A stretch of 64,000 nt of DNA from Carboxylicivirga marina (GCF_016612505.1 NZ_JAENRR010000002.1:1-64000), one strand, 5' to 3'. Counted from the first letter of the stretch, positions 42,742 through 53,403 are shown. Notes: generated from the letters alone by a model not told the origin. Program-made: numbers and translations.

Positions 42742-44898
42742 ATGAGACCAAAATTTAATAACATAGATATTAAATCTAAGCCATGTGGTAGCAAGGATAC
42801 CAAGGCTTGGGAACAAAAACACGGGGTTAAAAAAGACTGGGTAACACCAGAGCAAATTCCTGTTAAACCAGTATATAGTAAGGACGATTTAGAAGGTATG
42901 GAGCATTTGAATTATGCTGCAGGTTTACCTCCGTATTTGCGCGGACCTTACTCAATGATGTATGCGATGCGTCCATGGACGGTTCGTCAGTATGCAGGAT
43001 TCTCTACTGCAGAGGAATCAAATGCATTTTACCGTCGTAACCTGGCTGCTGGTCAGAAAGGTTTATCTGTTGCCTTTGACTTGGCGACACACCGTGGTTA
43101 TGATTCAGACCACGAACGTGTAGAAGGTGATGTGGGTAAAGCTGGTGTAGCTATTGACTCTATCCTTGATATGAACGTGTTATTCGATGGAATTCCATTG
43201 GATAAAATGTCTGTATCCATGACTATGAACGGTGCTGTATTGCCGGTAATGGCATTCTACATCGTAGCTGGTTTAGAGCAAGGTGTTAAGCTGGAGCAGA
43301 TGGCTGGTACTATACAGAACGACATCTTGAAGGAGTTCATGGTGCGTAATACTTACATCTATCCACCTAAATTCTCGATGAAGGTCATTGCCGACATCTT
43401 TGAATATACTTCACAGAAGATGCCTAAGTTTAACTCAATTTCTATCTCAGGATACCACATGCAAGAAGCAGGTGCTACCGCTGATATTGAGTTAGCATAT
43501 ACTCTAGCCGATGGTTTAGAATACCTTCGTGCTGGTACTCAGGCAGGATTAGATATTGATGCTTTTGCACCTCGTTTATCATTCTTCTGGGCCATTGGTA
43601 TGAACCACTTTATGGAGATTGCCAAGATGCGTGCCGGTCGTATGCTATGGGCGAAGATTGTGAAGCAATTCAATCCTAAAAATCCTAAGTCTTTGGCGTT
43701 ACGTACGCACTCACAGACTTCAGGGTGGTCATTAACTGAGCAGGATCCGTTTAACAACGTTGGTCGTACTTGTGTTGAGGCAATGGGAGCTGCCCTTGGT
43801 CACACACAGTCGTTACACACCAATGCCTTAGATGAGGCAATTGCTTTGCCAACTGACTTCTCTGCTCGTATTGCTCGTAATACACAGATTTTCATTCAGG
43901 ATGAAACACAAATCTGTAAGGCTGTTGATCCATGGGCTGGTTCATACTACGTTGAGTCCTTGACTAACGAACTTGTAGAAAAGGCCTGGGCGCACATTCA
44001 GGAGATTGAGTCCTTAGGTGGTATGGCTAAGGCTATTGAGTCAGGTATTCCAAAGATGCGTATTGAAGAGGCTGCAGCTCGTACTCAGGCTAAAATCGAT
44101 GCAAAGACTCAAACCATCGTAGGTACTAACAAATATCGTCTGGAGAAAGAAGATCCTATTGACATCTTAGATGTGGATAACATGGAAGTACGTCGTTCAC
44201 AAATTGAGCGTTTAGGAGCTTTGCGTGCTAACCGTAATGAAGATGAAGTACAAGCTGCATTGGCTGCTATTACTAAAGCTGTTGAAACAGGTGAAGGTAA
44301 CTTACTTGAGTTAGCCGTTGATGCTGCTCAAAAACGTGCTTCATTAGGTGAAATCTCTGACGCTTGTGAGAAGATTGTAGGTAGATATAATGCAGTAATC
44401 AGATCAATTAAAGGAGTGTATAGCGCAGAAGCAGCAGACGACAAAGAGTTTGCAAAAGCCACAGAATTAGCGAAGCAATTTGCTGAAAAAGAAGGACGCC
44501 AGCCTCGTATTATGATTGCGAAGATGGGTCAGGATGGACACGACCGTGGTGCTAAAGTAGTAGCAACAGGTTATGCCGATATTGGTTTTGATGTAGATAT
44601 GGGACCATTGTTCCAAACCCCAGCTGAAGCCGCTAAGCAAGCTGTTGAAAATGATGTACACGTAGTAGGTGTATCGTCGTTAGCTGCCGGTCATAAGACT
44701 TTAGTTCCCCAAATTATTGCTGAATTGAAGGAGCTGGGTCGCGAGGATATTATGGTTATTTGTGGTGGTGTTATTCCGGCACAGGATTACGATTTCCTTT
44801 ATAACGCAGGTGCTGTTGCAATCTTCGGTCCTGGTACATCAGTTGCCAAAGCAGGTTCTGACATCTTGAACTTATTAATGGAGCAAGCTGCAGAATAA
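42742..44898 (+). CDS. mutB: Methylmalonyl-CoA mutase large (B12-binding) subunit
   Basis: The 718-residue catalytic subunit has the barrel with [48 protein letters not shown] and [10 protein letters not shown], then the cobalamin domain with D-G-H-D-R-G (His600 is the lower axial ligand), GPLFQTP and [26 protein letters not shown]. It rearranges methylmalonyl-CoA and succinyl-CoA by a B12 radical. Length is normal. The gene is first-base adjacent to a heptamer array, so its ribosome-binding region is made of repeat DNA. A terminator follows at 44949. Confidence 0.98.
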   Translation: MRPKFNNIDIKSKPCGSKDTKAWEQKHGVKKDWVTPEQIPVKPVYSKDDLEGMEHLNYAAGLPPYLRGPYSMMYAMRPWTVRQYAGFSTAEESNAFYRRNLAAGQKGLSVAFDLATHRGYDSDHERVEGDVGKAGVAIDSILDMNVLFDGIPLDKMSVSMTMNGAVLPVMAFYIVAGLEQGVKLEQMAGTIQNDILKEFMVRNTYIYPPKFSMKVIADIFEYTSQKMPKFNSISISGYHMQEAGATADIELAYTLADGLEYLRAGTQAGLDIDAFAPRLSFFWAIGMNHFMEIAKMRAGRMLWAKIVKQFNPKNPKSLALRTHSQTSGWSLTEQDPFNNVGRTCVEAMGAALGHTQSLHTNALDEAIALPTDFSARIARNTQIFIQDETQICKAVDPWAGSYYVESLTNELVEKAWAHIQEIESLGGMAKAIESGIPKMRIEEAAARTQAKIDAKTQTIVGTNKYRLEKEDPIDILDVDNMEVRRSQIERLGALRANRNEDEVQAALAAITKAVETGEGNLLELAVDAAQKRASLGEISDACEKIVGRYNAVIRSIKGVYSAEAADDKEFAKATELAKQFAEKEGRQPRIMIAKMGQDGHDRGAKVVATGYADIGFDVDMGPLFQTPAEAAKQAVENDVHVVGVSSLAAGHKTLVPQIIAELKELGREDIMVICGGVIPAQDYDFLYNAGAVAIFGPGTSVAKAGSDILNLLMEQAAE

Positions 44899-44948
44899 TG
44901 AAATGGTTATAGCGCATGGTGTATAGTGCACTGTGTATGGGATATAAG

Positions 44949-44980
44949 AAAGCCACCTCATTTTGGGGTGGCTTTTGTTT
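44949..44980 (+). terminator. Terminator of mutB (shared hairpin type, copy 1)
   Basis: AAAGCCACC (44949-44957) pairs with GGTGGCTTT (44967-44975), loop TCATTTTGG, then a T-rich tail. The same 27-nt hairpin, loop included, recurs at 49366 and 52680, with a variant at 55260. Confidence 0.85.
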
Positions 44981-45035
44981 TACCTCAAGCGCACTTCTTG
45001 TTGCTCTGTACCCAAAAATTATTTTTGCCCTCGAA

Positions 45036-45078
45036 AAAAGCATCTTGCATGTGATCAACTCACATACAAGATGCTTTT
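45036..45078. terminator. Strong 18-bp hairpin between mutB and the DUF3857 gene
   Basis: AAAAGCATCTTGCATGTG (45036-45053) pairs with CACATACAAGATGCTTTT (45061-45078) with one mismatch and a 7-nt loop. A- and T-tracts lie outside. It insulates the DUF3857 operon from mutB. Confidence 0.75.
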
Positions 45079-45167
45079 AATCCGTTTAGACATTAGCCTT
45101 AATTATGAAACATAAATAACCTGAGTGCGTATAGTTTTAAGCTAATTATTCATAATACCCATTCAGA

Positions 45168-47069
45168 ATGACTAAGAACTTTATAATACTGGCATTGATG
45201 GTGATGCATGTTGGTGTATTGGCACAAAAACGATACACTAACCCTGAGAAGGCAGAGCAACTAAAAACACTATATCCTGAAGCTAAGATTGTTTCTTCGG
45301 ATTATAATTCTCAGTATATATTTAACATCACGAGTATTGGCTTGCAAGTAGAACAAAAGGAACAAACAGATCTTATTTCACTAGAGAGCAATCTTAAATA
45401 CTATAAGAATGTGTATTACAACAATAATGTTGATCTTACACATGGATCAGCAAAGTATTCATCAGGGCGGGGAATACTGAAATACAATAAAGTATATGGT
45501 AATTATGAGGTAGACGATATCTTTTATTCTGATGCTAAGGTTGGTCATTTTAGTTTTGATATGTTGTATGAATCAACAGAAGTAACTTTCCGTTCTACTT
45601 GCCTTTATAAAGACCCTAAGTACCTCACTAAGGTGTTTATTCATGACTCAGAGCCAGTGCATAAACGAGAAATATCATTTCATATCCCTCATGGTGTTGA
45701 CGTTGAATTGATTGAAATGAACTTTGAAGGCTATAATATTACCCGCACAGAGGAAGATAAGGATGGAATCTCAGTGATTCGATTTAATTGTGAACAATTA
45801 AAGGAGTTGAAAGACGAAGATAGCTCTCAGGGTATTTTGTACCATGCTCCGCATATTGTTGTTGTGACCAAAAGCTATATGGCTGATGGTAACAAGAGGG
45901 CAGTTATTGGCAATGTTAATGATTTGTACAATTGGTATCATAGCCTTGCTCAACAAGTGGAAATTGATAATTCGCCATATAGCACTTTAGTTGAAAAATT
46001 AACAGCCGATGAAAAGAGTGAAGAGGAGAAGATTAAAAAGATCTACTATTGGGTGCAGGAAAATATAAAATACATTGCATTTGAAGATGGTATTGCGGGT
46101 TTTAAACCAGATACCCCTCAAAATGTATACAACAACCGCTATGGTGATTGCAAAGGAATGGCAATACTTACAAAGTCAATGTTGCAATTAGCAGGCATTG
46201 ATGCACGCTTGACATGGATAGGTACCAGTAAAATACCTTATAATTACGATATACCATCATTAGGAGTTGACAATCATATGATATGTACTGCTTTTGTGGG
46301 TGAGAAGATGTATGTATTGGATGCAACAGAAAAATATATTGCTTTAGGTAAAAATGCCGAACGAATTCAGGGGAAGGAGATGTTGATAGAAGATGGTGAG
46401 AACTTTTTACGCAGGCATGTTCCTATTCATAGTGCAGATAATAATTTGTTGCTGCGAACTGAAAGCATACGTATTGAAAGCAATAATCTTATAGGTAATG
46501 GTACTTTGCTTGTCAATGGAGAAACAAAAAAGGATATACTCTACCTCTCAAACAATACAAAAGTAGAAGATAAAAGTGATTTATTTGATTACTTGTCTGT
46601 TTCTGAATCCACTAATGAGGATATTGTGCAAATCAATAATACACCAGAATCAGATAGAGATAAGCCACTTGAGCTAAGTTATAACTATAATTTAGCGAAT
46701 AGAATTAGTGAGTTTGACAACGAATTATTTATTGGGCTCGACTGGGATCAACGAATGAGTGGAGCCAATATTGATAAAAATCGAAAAAGTACTTTCTCAT
46801 TTGGTAAAAAGGTTAAATCAAAAACCATTAAGACGCTTACTATACCCAAAGGCTATAAGTTGAGTTATCTGCCCGAAGAGGTCAAATTCTGTGATGGGGA
46901 AATATCGGTTAATGTTGGTATGCAATCAAATGGCAAAACAATAACCTATACAAATCAGGTAACGGTAAATAATGGTTTGATTTTACCTAATCAATTTGAG
47001 AAATGGAATACACTTGTAGAACAGCTCAATACATTCTATAACGACCAGATTATTCTTAAAAAACTATAA
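45168..47069 (+). CDS. DUF3857/transglutaminase-domain protein
   Basis: The 633-residue protein has a signal peptide (MTKNFIILALMVMHVGVLAQ). The N-terminal half is the DUF3857 beta-sandwich, followed by a transglutaminase-like domain with Cys in NRYGDCKGMA, His in VDNHMICTAFV and Asp in VLDATEKY, so the triad is intact. A C-terminal DUF3858-like part follows. These periplasmic proteins are common in Bacteroidota polysaccharide and surface loci; the substrate is unknown. A paralogue begins 10 bp downstream. Confidence 0.9.
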   Translation: MTKNFIILALMVMHVGVLAQKRYTNPEKAEQLKTLYPEAKIVSSDYNSQYIFNITSIGLQVEQKEQTDLISLESNLKYYKNVYYNNNVDLTHGSAKYSSGRGILKYNKVYGNYEVDDIFYSDAKVGHFSFDMLYESTEVTFRSTCLYKDPKYLTKVFIHDSEPVHKREISFHIPHGVDVELIEMNFEGYNITRTEEDKDGISVIRFNCEQLKELKDEDSSQGILYHAPHIVVVTKSYMADGNKRAVIGNVNDLYNWYHSLAQQVEIDNSPYSTLVEKLTADEKSEEEKIKKIYYWVQENIKYIAFEDGIAGFKPDTPQNVYNNRYGDCKGMAILTKSMLQLAGIDARLTWIGTSKIPYNYDIPSLGVDNHMICTAFVGEKMYVLDATEKYIALGKNAERIQGKEMLIEDGENFLRRHVPIHSADNNLLLRTESIRIESNNLIGNGTLLVNGETKKDILYLSNNTKVEDKSDLFDYLSVSESTNEDIVQINNTPESDRDKPLELSYNYNLANRISEFDNELFIGLDWDQRMSGANIDKNRKSTFSFGKKVKSKTIKTLTIPKGYKLSYLPEEVKFCDGEISVNVGMQSNGKTITYTNQVTVNNGLILPNQFEKWNTLVEQLNTFYNDQIILKKL

Positions 47070-47079
47070 ATACATCCCA

Positions 47080-49227
47080 ATGAAATTAAGATTACTGATT
47101 GTACTATTCATTGCCTCACTACAACTGATGAATGGCAATGAAAAGCGCGAAGAGATTAAGGCTGAGATGTGGAGCTCGGCCAATACAGCGTTTACGAATA
47201 CCACTATACCTGAAAAATGGAATAATAGTTCGGCTGTGATTTTAGCACAACTTAACCGATTTGAATATCGTAAACCTGCCCTTATAAAAGAACTGCAAGC
47301 CAATAGTTATTATCATGTTCGTATCAAGCTTAACGACAAAAATGCGTTAAATGAATATTCCGAAATAAGCTTTCCTTCTGAGCGCAGAGCTCTTTCTGTG
47401 TATACGGGATTTAAACTCATTAAATCGGATGGTCGTGAGTTAGTTATTGATCACTCAAAGGCTGTTGAGATGGAGATGAAAAATGGAGGAAGAACAAGAG
47501 CTTATAAAAAGTTGGCTATTCCTAATCTGGAGGAAGGTGATATCTTAGATTACTATATTTGTGAGGAAGAGACACTTCCTCTTTCATCAAATATGTATTA
47601 TTTCAGCCCTGTGCAGTATGACTTGCCACAGCAATATCCGGTAATCGAACAACGACTTGAATTTAAAGCACAGCGCCGATGTTTTATCTCGATGAATGCT
47701 GTAAACGGGGCACCGGAACTACAGCAAGAAGTAGACGAAAATACTGATGACGTTACCTATTATCTGATTGATAAAAACCGCGAAGGCATAAAGGATACAA
47801 GATGGTTTTACCCTTATCGTGAGTTGCCTACTATTAAATTCAGAGCTGCATATGCTTCGGGTAAGGCCGTCAGGAATAATGATGTCTTATTGGGAGAACC
47901 GGGTGTTGTAAAAAGTGAAGTAACAGAAAAGGAATTGACAGACTTTTTAACATACATCTTTGTAAATACATACTCCGACCCGAAGTCGATGATTAAGCAT
48001 GTCAAAAAAAATGTGGATAAGCATGCCAGTAACTTTGAAAAAGCCAAAGCTGGATTCTATTTCCGTCGTAATGAAGAGCTTACGTGGGAAGAGGTGCATA
48101 CAATAGCTGATAAAGATACTTGGAATCAAAGTTTGGCCATTTACAAAGATAATGCTTTTCAAAGCCTTGACCGCTTCGCAGTCTTTTTAGCCCAGCAAGA
48201 TATACCTCATGACATTGTGTTTGCCGTTCCGCGAGATGTCGCTTCAATTGATGATGTGTTATTAGAGCATGAATTAAAATACTTAATAAGGGTGAAGCAA
48301 GGTGATGAATTCTTATACCTGTCGCCTGTAGATAATTTCCGTATGCCAGGTGAGTTTGATGACGACTTAATGGGCACTGAAGCATACATTGTAGATGGAA
48401 ATGCCAACTTCGCAGACTGGAAAATTGAAAAAATAACGCTGCCCGTTATTAGTAAAGATGACAATAAAGAAACGAGTACATTAGATGTTATTCTAAGTAA
48501 CGATTTTAAATCGGCAACGATTGATATACATAGCACTCTGAGTGGTTCTCAGAAAACTTATGCACAATATTCATTACTTGATATTTATGACTATAAAAAG
48601 GAAGAAAGTGCAAAGTTTGAAATGAAACAGGATTTTGAAGGTACACTTTGGATGAAAAAGAAACTTCTAGGACTTCGTGAATCTTACCTAAAAACGAAGG
48701 AACAGTATCGTAATCAGACTCTAAAAGCCATAACAGATAATAGTTATGATTTTGAAATTGATACAGTTTCTGACTTCAAGCTTCTTCAAAGTGGTCGATT
48801 CGATACACTGCCTGAAATGAAATATCAATATACATTTGAAACCAAAGAACTGGTAAATAAGGCCGGACGTAACTATATGCTGAATATAGGTAAACTCATT
48901 CAGAACCAGACAAAAATCGACAAAGAAGAATTAGAACGTCAACAAGGCATTTATCAGTATAGTCCTCGAGCCTATTCTTACACCATTTGTGTTACTATTC
49001 CTGAAGGTTATACCGTACAAGGTGTTGATAAGCTAAATACCAAAATAGAGAATGAGCAAGGTGCTTTTATTACAACTGCGAAACTGGAAGAAAATCAGTT
49101 AATTGTTACTTCTGAAAAGTTCTATAATAACATATATGACAAAGCAGAAGCATGGCCAAATTATGTTGCCTTCTTAAATGCAGCAGCGACTTTCACTGAA
49201 AGTAAGGTGTTGTTGAGGAAGCAGTAG
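47080..49227 (+). CDS. DUF3857-type protein with a degenerate transglutaminase domain
   Basis: The 715-residue protein has a signal peptide (ending LQLMNG) and the same overall plan as its neighbour: beta-sandwich with SEISFPSERRALSVYTGFKLIKSDG and RTRAYKKLAIPNLEEGDILDY, then a transglutaminase-like middle. Where the neighbour has Y-G-D-C-K-G-M-A, this one reads AFQSLDRFAVFLAQQDIPHD, with no Cys, so catalysis is unlikely. The last 200 residues are beta-rich. It probably acts as a partner of the active protein. Terminator at 49366. Confidence 0.82.
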   Translation: MKLRLLIVLFIASLQLMNGNEKREEIKAEMWSSANTAFTNTTIPEKWNNSSAVILAQLNRFEYRKPALIKELQANSYYHVRIKLNDKNALNEYSEISFPSERRALSVYTGFKLIKSDGRELVIDHSKAVEMEMKNGGRTRAYKKLAIPNLEEGDILDYYICEEETLPLSSNMYYFSPVQYDLPQQYPVIEQRLEFKAQRRCFISMNAVNGAPELQQEVDENTDDVTYYLIDKNREGIKDTRWFYPYRELPTIKFRAAYASGKAVRNNDVLLGEPGVVKSEVTEKELTDFLTYIFVNTYSDPKSMIKHVKKNVDKHASNFEKAKAGFYFRRNEELTWEEVHTIADKDTWNQSLAIYKDNAFQSLDRFAVFLAQQDIPHDIVFAVPRDVASIDDVLLEHELKYLIRVKQGDEFLYLSPVDNFRMPGEFDDDLMGTEAYIVDGNANFADWKIEKITLPVISKDDNKETSTLDVILSNDFKSATIDIHSTLSGSQKTYAQYSLLDIYDYKKEESAKFEMKQDFEGTLWMKKKLLGLRESYLKTKEQYRNQTLKAITDNSYDFEIDTVSDFKLLQSGRFDTLPEMKYQYTFETKELVNKAGRNYMLNIGKLIQNQTKIDKEELERQQGIYQYSPRAYSYTICVTIPEGYTVQGVDKLNTKIENEQGAFITTAKLEENQLIVTSEKFYNNIYDKAEAWPNYVAFLNAAATFTESKVLLRKQ

Positions 49228-49365
49228 GGATGGAATTCTTTGGTTGTAAATATATAGTAGTTAACATGTATTAGAATTGTAGCAAGTATTCAATATCTGC
49301 TTTAATTAGTTGAAAATGATGTGCCAGTAATTGCACAAGACGATATATAGTTCTAAAAATATAAT

Positions 49366-49394
49366 AAAGCCACCTCATTTTGGGGTGGCTTTTG
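49366..49394 (+). terminator. Terminator of the DUF3857 operon (shared hairpin, copy 2)
   Basis: AAAGCCACC (49366-49374) pairs with GGTGGCTTT (49384-49392); stem and loop are identical to 44949. Confidence 0.85.
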
Positions 49395-49452
49395 TATTTT
49401 CATAAAGGCATATGATAAAAGTTTTCGAATACTGGGTAGGGATAATGATTAA

Positions 49453-49483
49453 TTGACATCTCTTTAGTTCGACAGTAAATTTG
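49453..49483 (+). promoter_or_regulatory. Promoter of the S8 peptidase gene
   Basis: TTG (49453-49455), 20 bp, TAAATTTG (49476-49483) fits the Bacteroidota consensus exactly. It lies 40 bp before the ATG at 49524. Confidence 0.78.
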
Positions 49484-49523
49484 CACATTAGAAAACACCC
49501 ATTTAAAAACTTAAATCAATGTT

Positions 49524-51434
49524 ATGAAGTCAATTATAATCTGTCTTGTTGCAACTCTTGCAGCACCGCTTTTTAGTGCTTTTGCGCAACAAAAAATTGT
49601 TGTTACAAAAGCAGAAGATCTTCCAAAGCATACCTACGAATTACAAATTAAAGATGCAGTAACTTTTATTCAGGATGAAAAGAATGTGTTGGACTTAGCT
49701 GCCCTTATAAAGCATGATTTGTTAAATGATCTTGATACTTATGAAATAAAAGATAAGTCCAGTTTAAATGGCATTTATTCTAAGCTTAGAGTTATTGCAG
49801 TATTAGAAAAAGACTATGTTGCTGCTCTGAAGTATATACAAAAAAGCAGAGTACAATCAGACAAGGAGTCGGATAAATTAATACGAGGATTAACGACTGA
49901 GGCCCTTGTAAATGCTTTTTCTAAATACGATGGAACAACTAGCACAAAAATAGGCAACGAAGTGTCTTCCTTCTTAGATGATTTTTTCAAAGTAGTTGAT
50001 TTTTCTCTTATTCAGGAAGATGTTGAGCAAACCAAAGGAATACTTGAAATATACAGTGAAAATCTGGTGATCGGACAGGTCAAAGGATCTACTCAAAAGA
50101 TGTTAGATAATAATAAGGGAAAAATACCCGGAGATATGGTTTACAGCTTAATTGGATCATACTTTGATCTAAACTTCTTTATGCCTTATAAAAATGATGT
50201 TTATGCATCATATGCCACTGCAATTGAATTATACGGTATCAAAACGGAGATGCTCGACATCTGGGAAGAGAGAGATTCGGTACTGCTTCAGCACAATTTG
50301 ACGAATGTTACAATAGGGGTTTGGGATTCAGGGATTGATATATCAGTATTGCCAGACAATCAAAGATGGAACAACAGAGAGGAAATCATCGATCAAAAAG
50401 ATAATGACCAAAATGGCTTTATTGATGATGTTAATGGAATTGCCTATACAAAAGAAGGTAAGAAAACATCTCAGATATTATTACCTGTTGAATATGATGA
50501 TAAACAAATGGATAGTATTAAAGAATCATCAAAAGGATTAATGGATTTGATTGCTAATATTCAATCGGATGAAGCCAAAGAATTGAAAAAATATCTTGCA
50601 GCATTTGAACCCGATGATTTTGATAGGTTTATTGAAAGGCTTGGACTATATGGGCTTTATGCACATGGTACACATGTGGCGGGTATTGTTGTTGATGGCA
50701 ATCCAAAGGCAAAAGTTTTGTGTGCCCGACTAACATTTGATCACCGGAATATCCCTGATGTACTAACTGTTGATAAGGCTCAAAATTGGGCTCAAATGTA
50801 TAAAGATGTGGTCACCTACTTTGACGATAACAGTGCCAGAGTGGTAAATATGAGCTGGTCGGTCGATTATGATTATGAATTTCTAAGGCCGCTCGAAATT
50901 AATGGTTATGGTAATGATGTAGAAGAACGCAAAGCCTTGGCGAAAAAACTATACGAAATTGAACGCATGGCTTTTATCGAGGCGGTAAGTTCGGCACCTG
51001 ATGTCTTATTTGTTTGTGCAGCCGGTAATGAAAATAATGACGCTGATTTCGCAGCCTTCTTCCCTGCCAGTCTTAATTACCCAAACCTCATTACTGTAGG
51101 TGCTGTTGACAAAGCCGGACGCAAAACTTCGTTTACTACCGAAGGTGAAAGTGTTGATGTATTTGCCAATGGATATGAGGTTGCCAGTTATGTGCCCGGA
51201 GGAAGTACCATTGCCTATTCAGGAACATCAATGGCTTCGCCTCAGGTGGCTAATCTGGCTGCCAAAATGTTGGCCGTTAATCCCATATTGTCGCCTTCGC
51301 AATTAGTTGATATAATTGTTTCTACTGCTACTAGAAGCGATGAAGATATTTTACTTATTCATCCGAAAAATGCCATTGAGAAAGCTAAGAATACCCGTCT
51401 GATGGAGTTTAGATGGGAAGAGGAAGAAGATTAG
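49524..51434 (+). CDS. Secreted subtilisin-like (S8) serine peptidase
   Basis: The 636-residue protein has a signal peptide (ending FSAFAQ), then an N-terminal region of about 240 residues without a recognised domain, then a subtilase domain: Asp268 in VWDSGID, His381 in AHGTHVAGIV and Ser569 in SGTSMASPQVA. All three catalytic residues are present. The Asp-His distance is larger than in subtilisin because of an insertion (about residues 290-370) with Lys/Asp-rich text. There is no C-terminal sorting domain. It is probably periplasmic or on the cell surface; the target is unknown. Confidence 0.93.
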   Translation: MKSIIICLVATLAAPLFSAFAQQKIVVTKAEDLPKHTYELQIKDAVTFIQDEKNVLDLAALIKHDLLNDLDTYEIKDKSSLNGIYSKLRVIAVLEKDYVAALKYIQKSRVQSDKESDKLIRGLTTEALVNAFSKYDGTTSTKIGNEVSSFLDDFFKVVDFSLIQEDVEQTKGILEIYSENLVIGQVKGSTQKMLDNNKGKIPGDMVYSLIGSYFDLNFFMPYKNDVYASYATAIELYGIKTEMLDIWEERDSVLLQHNLTNVTIGVWDSGIDISVLPDNQRWNNREEIIDQKDNDQNGFIDDVNGIAYTKEGKKTSQILLPVEYDDKQMDSIKESSKGLMDLIANIQSDEAKELKKYLAAFEPDDFDRFIERLGLYGLYAHGTHVAGIVVDGNPKAKVLCARLTFDHRNIPDVLTVDKAQNWAQMYKDVVTYFDDNSARVVNMSWSVDYDYEFLRPLEINGYGNDVEERKALAKKLYEIERMAFIEAVSSAPDVLFVCAAGNENNDADFAAFFPASLNYPNLITVGAVDKAGRKTSFTTEGESVDVFANGYEVASYVPGGSTIAYSGTSMASPQVANLAAKMLAVNPILSPSQLVDIIVSTATRSDEDILLIHPKNAIEKAKNTRLMEFRWEEEED

Positions 51435-52128
51435 GCTTAATTTCTCTCGGTTTCTGCTAGCAATTTGCTTTTAATTATAGAGCACTTGTTCATGATAAAT
51501 ATTTTTTATCTCTAAAAGCGAAACGAGGACTACTTACATAGCCAAGTGCCATATTGATAATATTTATGAGGTAGTTGATATGAAATTTATGGTTTGTTGC
51601 CAATAGCGTCCTAAACGATTTTATTCAAGGCTCTAAACATCATGTTACGAACCGGCCTCAGCCGGTAAACCAAAAAACAAGTTTGATTTGACGGTTAAGA
51701 ATCGATTTCTGCTTGAGACTTTTTGAGGAACGTAAAAAGTCGAGTTTAAAACAATTTCAGTCATCAACTGTAGTTTTTTGATCGAAGCTGGTGCAGCCTT
51801 GATGCTTTTTCCTTAGTTTTTGACATCAAGATCAAAAAGTAAGTCGGGTTTGGGCGGATAGCCCAATTTCAAAAAATAATTAGGACAATATTGGTTTGTT
51901 ACAAAGAAATCTTTTTCAAGGTTGGCTTTTGTTGAACCCTCAATTGTTCAAACGGTACCGGGCTATGATGATGTTACTACCCCAATACTTTTGCGTCTTA
52001 CGTTAGTAGGGATTTACCTATAAATGCACTATGGAGTTGGATTATGTTACTTTGGCTGCAACCATTTTTTTAATAACATGTATAGCCAATGAGAATAATC
52101 ATTATTAACAACTCATAGACATTCAAAA
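51435..52128. other. Long intergenic region with repeat relics
   Basis: I see no gene in these 694 bp. ACCGGCCTCAGCCGGT (51653-51668) is a small GC-rich hairpin. At about 51800-51870 TTTTGACATCAAGATCAAAA and AAGTCGGGTTTGGGCGG then GCCCAA resemble the dispersed repeat at 283-359 and 13279-13357 in degenerate form. The text at 51700-51790 (GACTTTTTGAGG, AAAAAGTCGAG) may be more of the same relic. Confidence 0.5.
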
Positions 52129-52650
52129 ATGAAAAATTTATTAAAACTAAGCTTAGGTCTTTTAGTATGTGTAGCATTATTTAGCTGTAGTAAAGATGAA
52201 GATGAAAAACCATCTGTTAATAGCGTACAGCTCGGAGAAGAATCTTTTAATGTTAATGGTGCTGTTTTGCAGGGCATTTTTGTAGGCGAAGAAAGTATTG
52301 CAAATATTAGCCTAATTAATGCAAGTGCTGAACAAACAAAAACACTAACAATTTCAATAGAGCCGTCTTCAGAAGAAACAATTCCTGGGACTTATTCATA
52401 TCCGCTTGCTGATGGAGACATGGTAATGGATAATTTCTTGACTAACTACACTGTTTTTGAAGGAGAAGGCGAAAGTGAAATGGCGATCGAAAGCACAAGC
52501 CTTGAATCAGGAACAGTTACCGTTACGCATAATGGCGGAGATAACTACTCTGTTGTAATGGACTTAACGATGGAAGACGAAACTGTGTTCTCAGGAGAGT
52601 ATACAGGAAAGTTTTTCGTTCAAATCCAGTCGGTAGAAATGCCTTTCTAA
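52129..52650 (+). CDS. Lipoprotein of unknown function
   Basis: The 173-residue protein has a lipobox in VCVALFSCSKDEDEK; the acidic run straight after Cys fits the Bacteroidota lipoprotein export signal, which sends lipoproteins to the cell surface. The rest is acidic and beta-rich (SGTVTVTHNGGDNYSVVMDL, FSGEYTGKFFV), of the kind seen in calycin-like small lipoproteins, but no family is certain. A terminator copy follows. Confidence 0.78.
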   Translation: MKNLLKLSLGLLVCVALFSCSKDEDEKPSVNSVQLGEESFNVNGAVLQGIFVGEESIANISLINASAEQTKTLTISIEPSSEETIPGTYSYPLADGDMVMDNFLTNYTVFEGEGESEMAIESTSLESGTVTVTHNGGDNYSVVMDLTMEDETVFSGEYTGKFFVQIQSVEMPF

Positions 52651-52679
52651 GAAAAGCCTATCAATGCAATAGATATATA

Positions 52680-52709
52680 AAAGCCACCTCATTTTGGGGT
52701 GGCTTTTTT
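52680..52709 (+). terminator. Terminator (shared hairpin, copy 3)
   Basis: AAAGCCACC (52680-52688) pairs with GGTGGCTTT (52698-52706); loop identical to the copies at 44949 and 49366, followed by a T-run. Confidence 0.85.
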
Positions 52710-52732
52710 GCGAATAATGCGATATAAGGGCA

Positions 52733-52891
52733 TTAATTCATATGCCTCAAAACTGTGTCAATTAGTTTATCTGAGTATTTATAAATATCATCAATCGTTT
52801 CTATATGAATTTGTTCTTCCTTTTCCAATTCATCAAATAATCCACTAATCAATAAAAACCCTCCTTTTATCATAAAATTCCCACCTTTCAT
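52733..52891 (-). CDS. Possible small ORF of 52 codons
   Basis: An ATG at 52891 opens MKGGNFMIKGGFLLISGLFD, followed by an acidic part ending TVLRHMN; a second ATG at 52873 follows a GGTGGG sequence. The composition looks coding (Glu/Asp/Ile-rich helix) but I know no family. It could be a remnant of a longer gene. It opposes both neighbours. Confidence 0.3.
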   Translation of the reverse strand: MKGGNFMIKGGFLLISGLFDELEKEEQIHIETIDDIYKYSDKLIDTVLRHMN

Positions 52892-53011
52892 CAACTAACG
52901 GAGTTGTACATGACGTTTCTTTCGCTTACTTAACAACACGTTAATAGTACATGTGCACATTAACCACCGGAACAATTGGTAACATTAATAAACTTTAAAA
53001 TTGAATTCAAG

Positions 53012-53323
53012 ATGAAAGAATCAACCAAACGCGACTTTGTAACCCAAATGATTGAATTGTTGCAAGATGAAAAGGAAACTTTAGTATTAAAAGGCTATAA
53101 AGCCGATGTGAAAATTACAGAACTTGGCGAAAGCAAAAAGGCCTGTGACCTGGCCGAGCTTCAGCAGCAAAAAGCACATGCTGCAGCTAAAGATGCCACC
53201 AAAGTGGCCAATGATACTTTAGATGTGGCCTATCGTGCAGCTTCCGATACAGCCGACCTCTTATCTGGTCTGCTTGGTAAAGACAACGAGATAGTTAAAA
53301 AAATGCGTAAGTTCAGAAACTAG
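53012..53323 (+). CDS. Small helical protein of unknown function
   Basis: The ATG at 53012 (MKESTKRDFVTQMIELLQDE) gives 103 residues; the TTG 36 bases upstream is not needed. The protein is charged and almost all helical (LAELQQQKAHAAAKDATKVA, ASDTADLLSGLLGKDNEIVKK), possibly a coiled coil. It has one Cys and no signal peptide or membrane segment. I do not recognise it. A terminator-like hairpin follows. Confidence 0.65.
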   Translation: MKESTKRDFVTQMIELLQDEKETLVLKGYKADVKITELGESKKACDLAELQQQKAHAAAKDATKVANDTLDVAYRAASDTADLLSGLLGKDNEIVKKMRKFRN

Positions 53324-53348
53324 AGATTCTGCCTTACTAATTGGGAGA

Positions 53349-53374
53349 AGCACTGCGTTCCGGCGGTGCTTTTT
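53349..53374 (+). terminator. Terminator after the small helical protein gene
   Basis: AGCAC (53349-53353) pairs with GTGCT (53366-53370) around GC-rich bases, followed by TTTT. Confidence 0.55.
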
Positions 53375-53403
53375 ATGTATCAAATTGTGACTTATAGCAA
53401 GGG

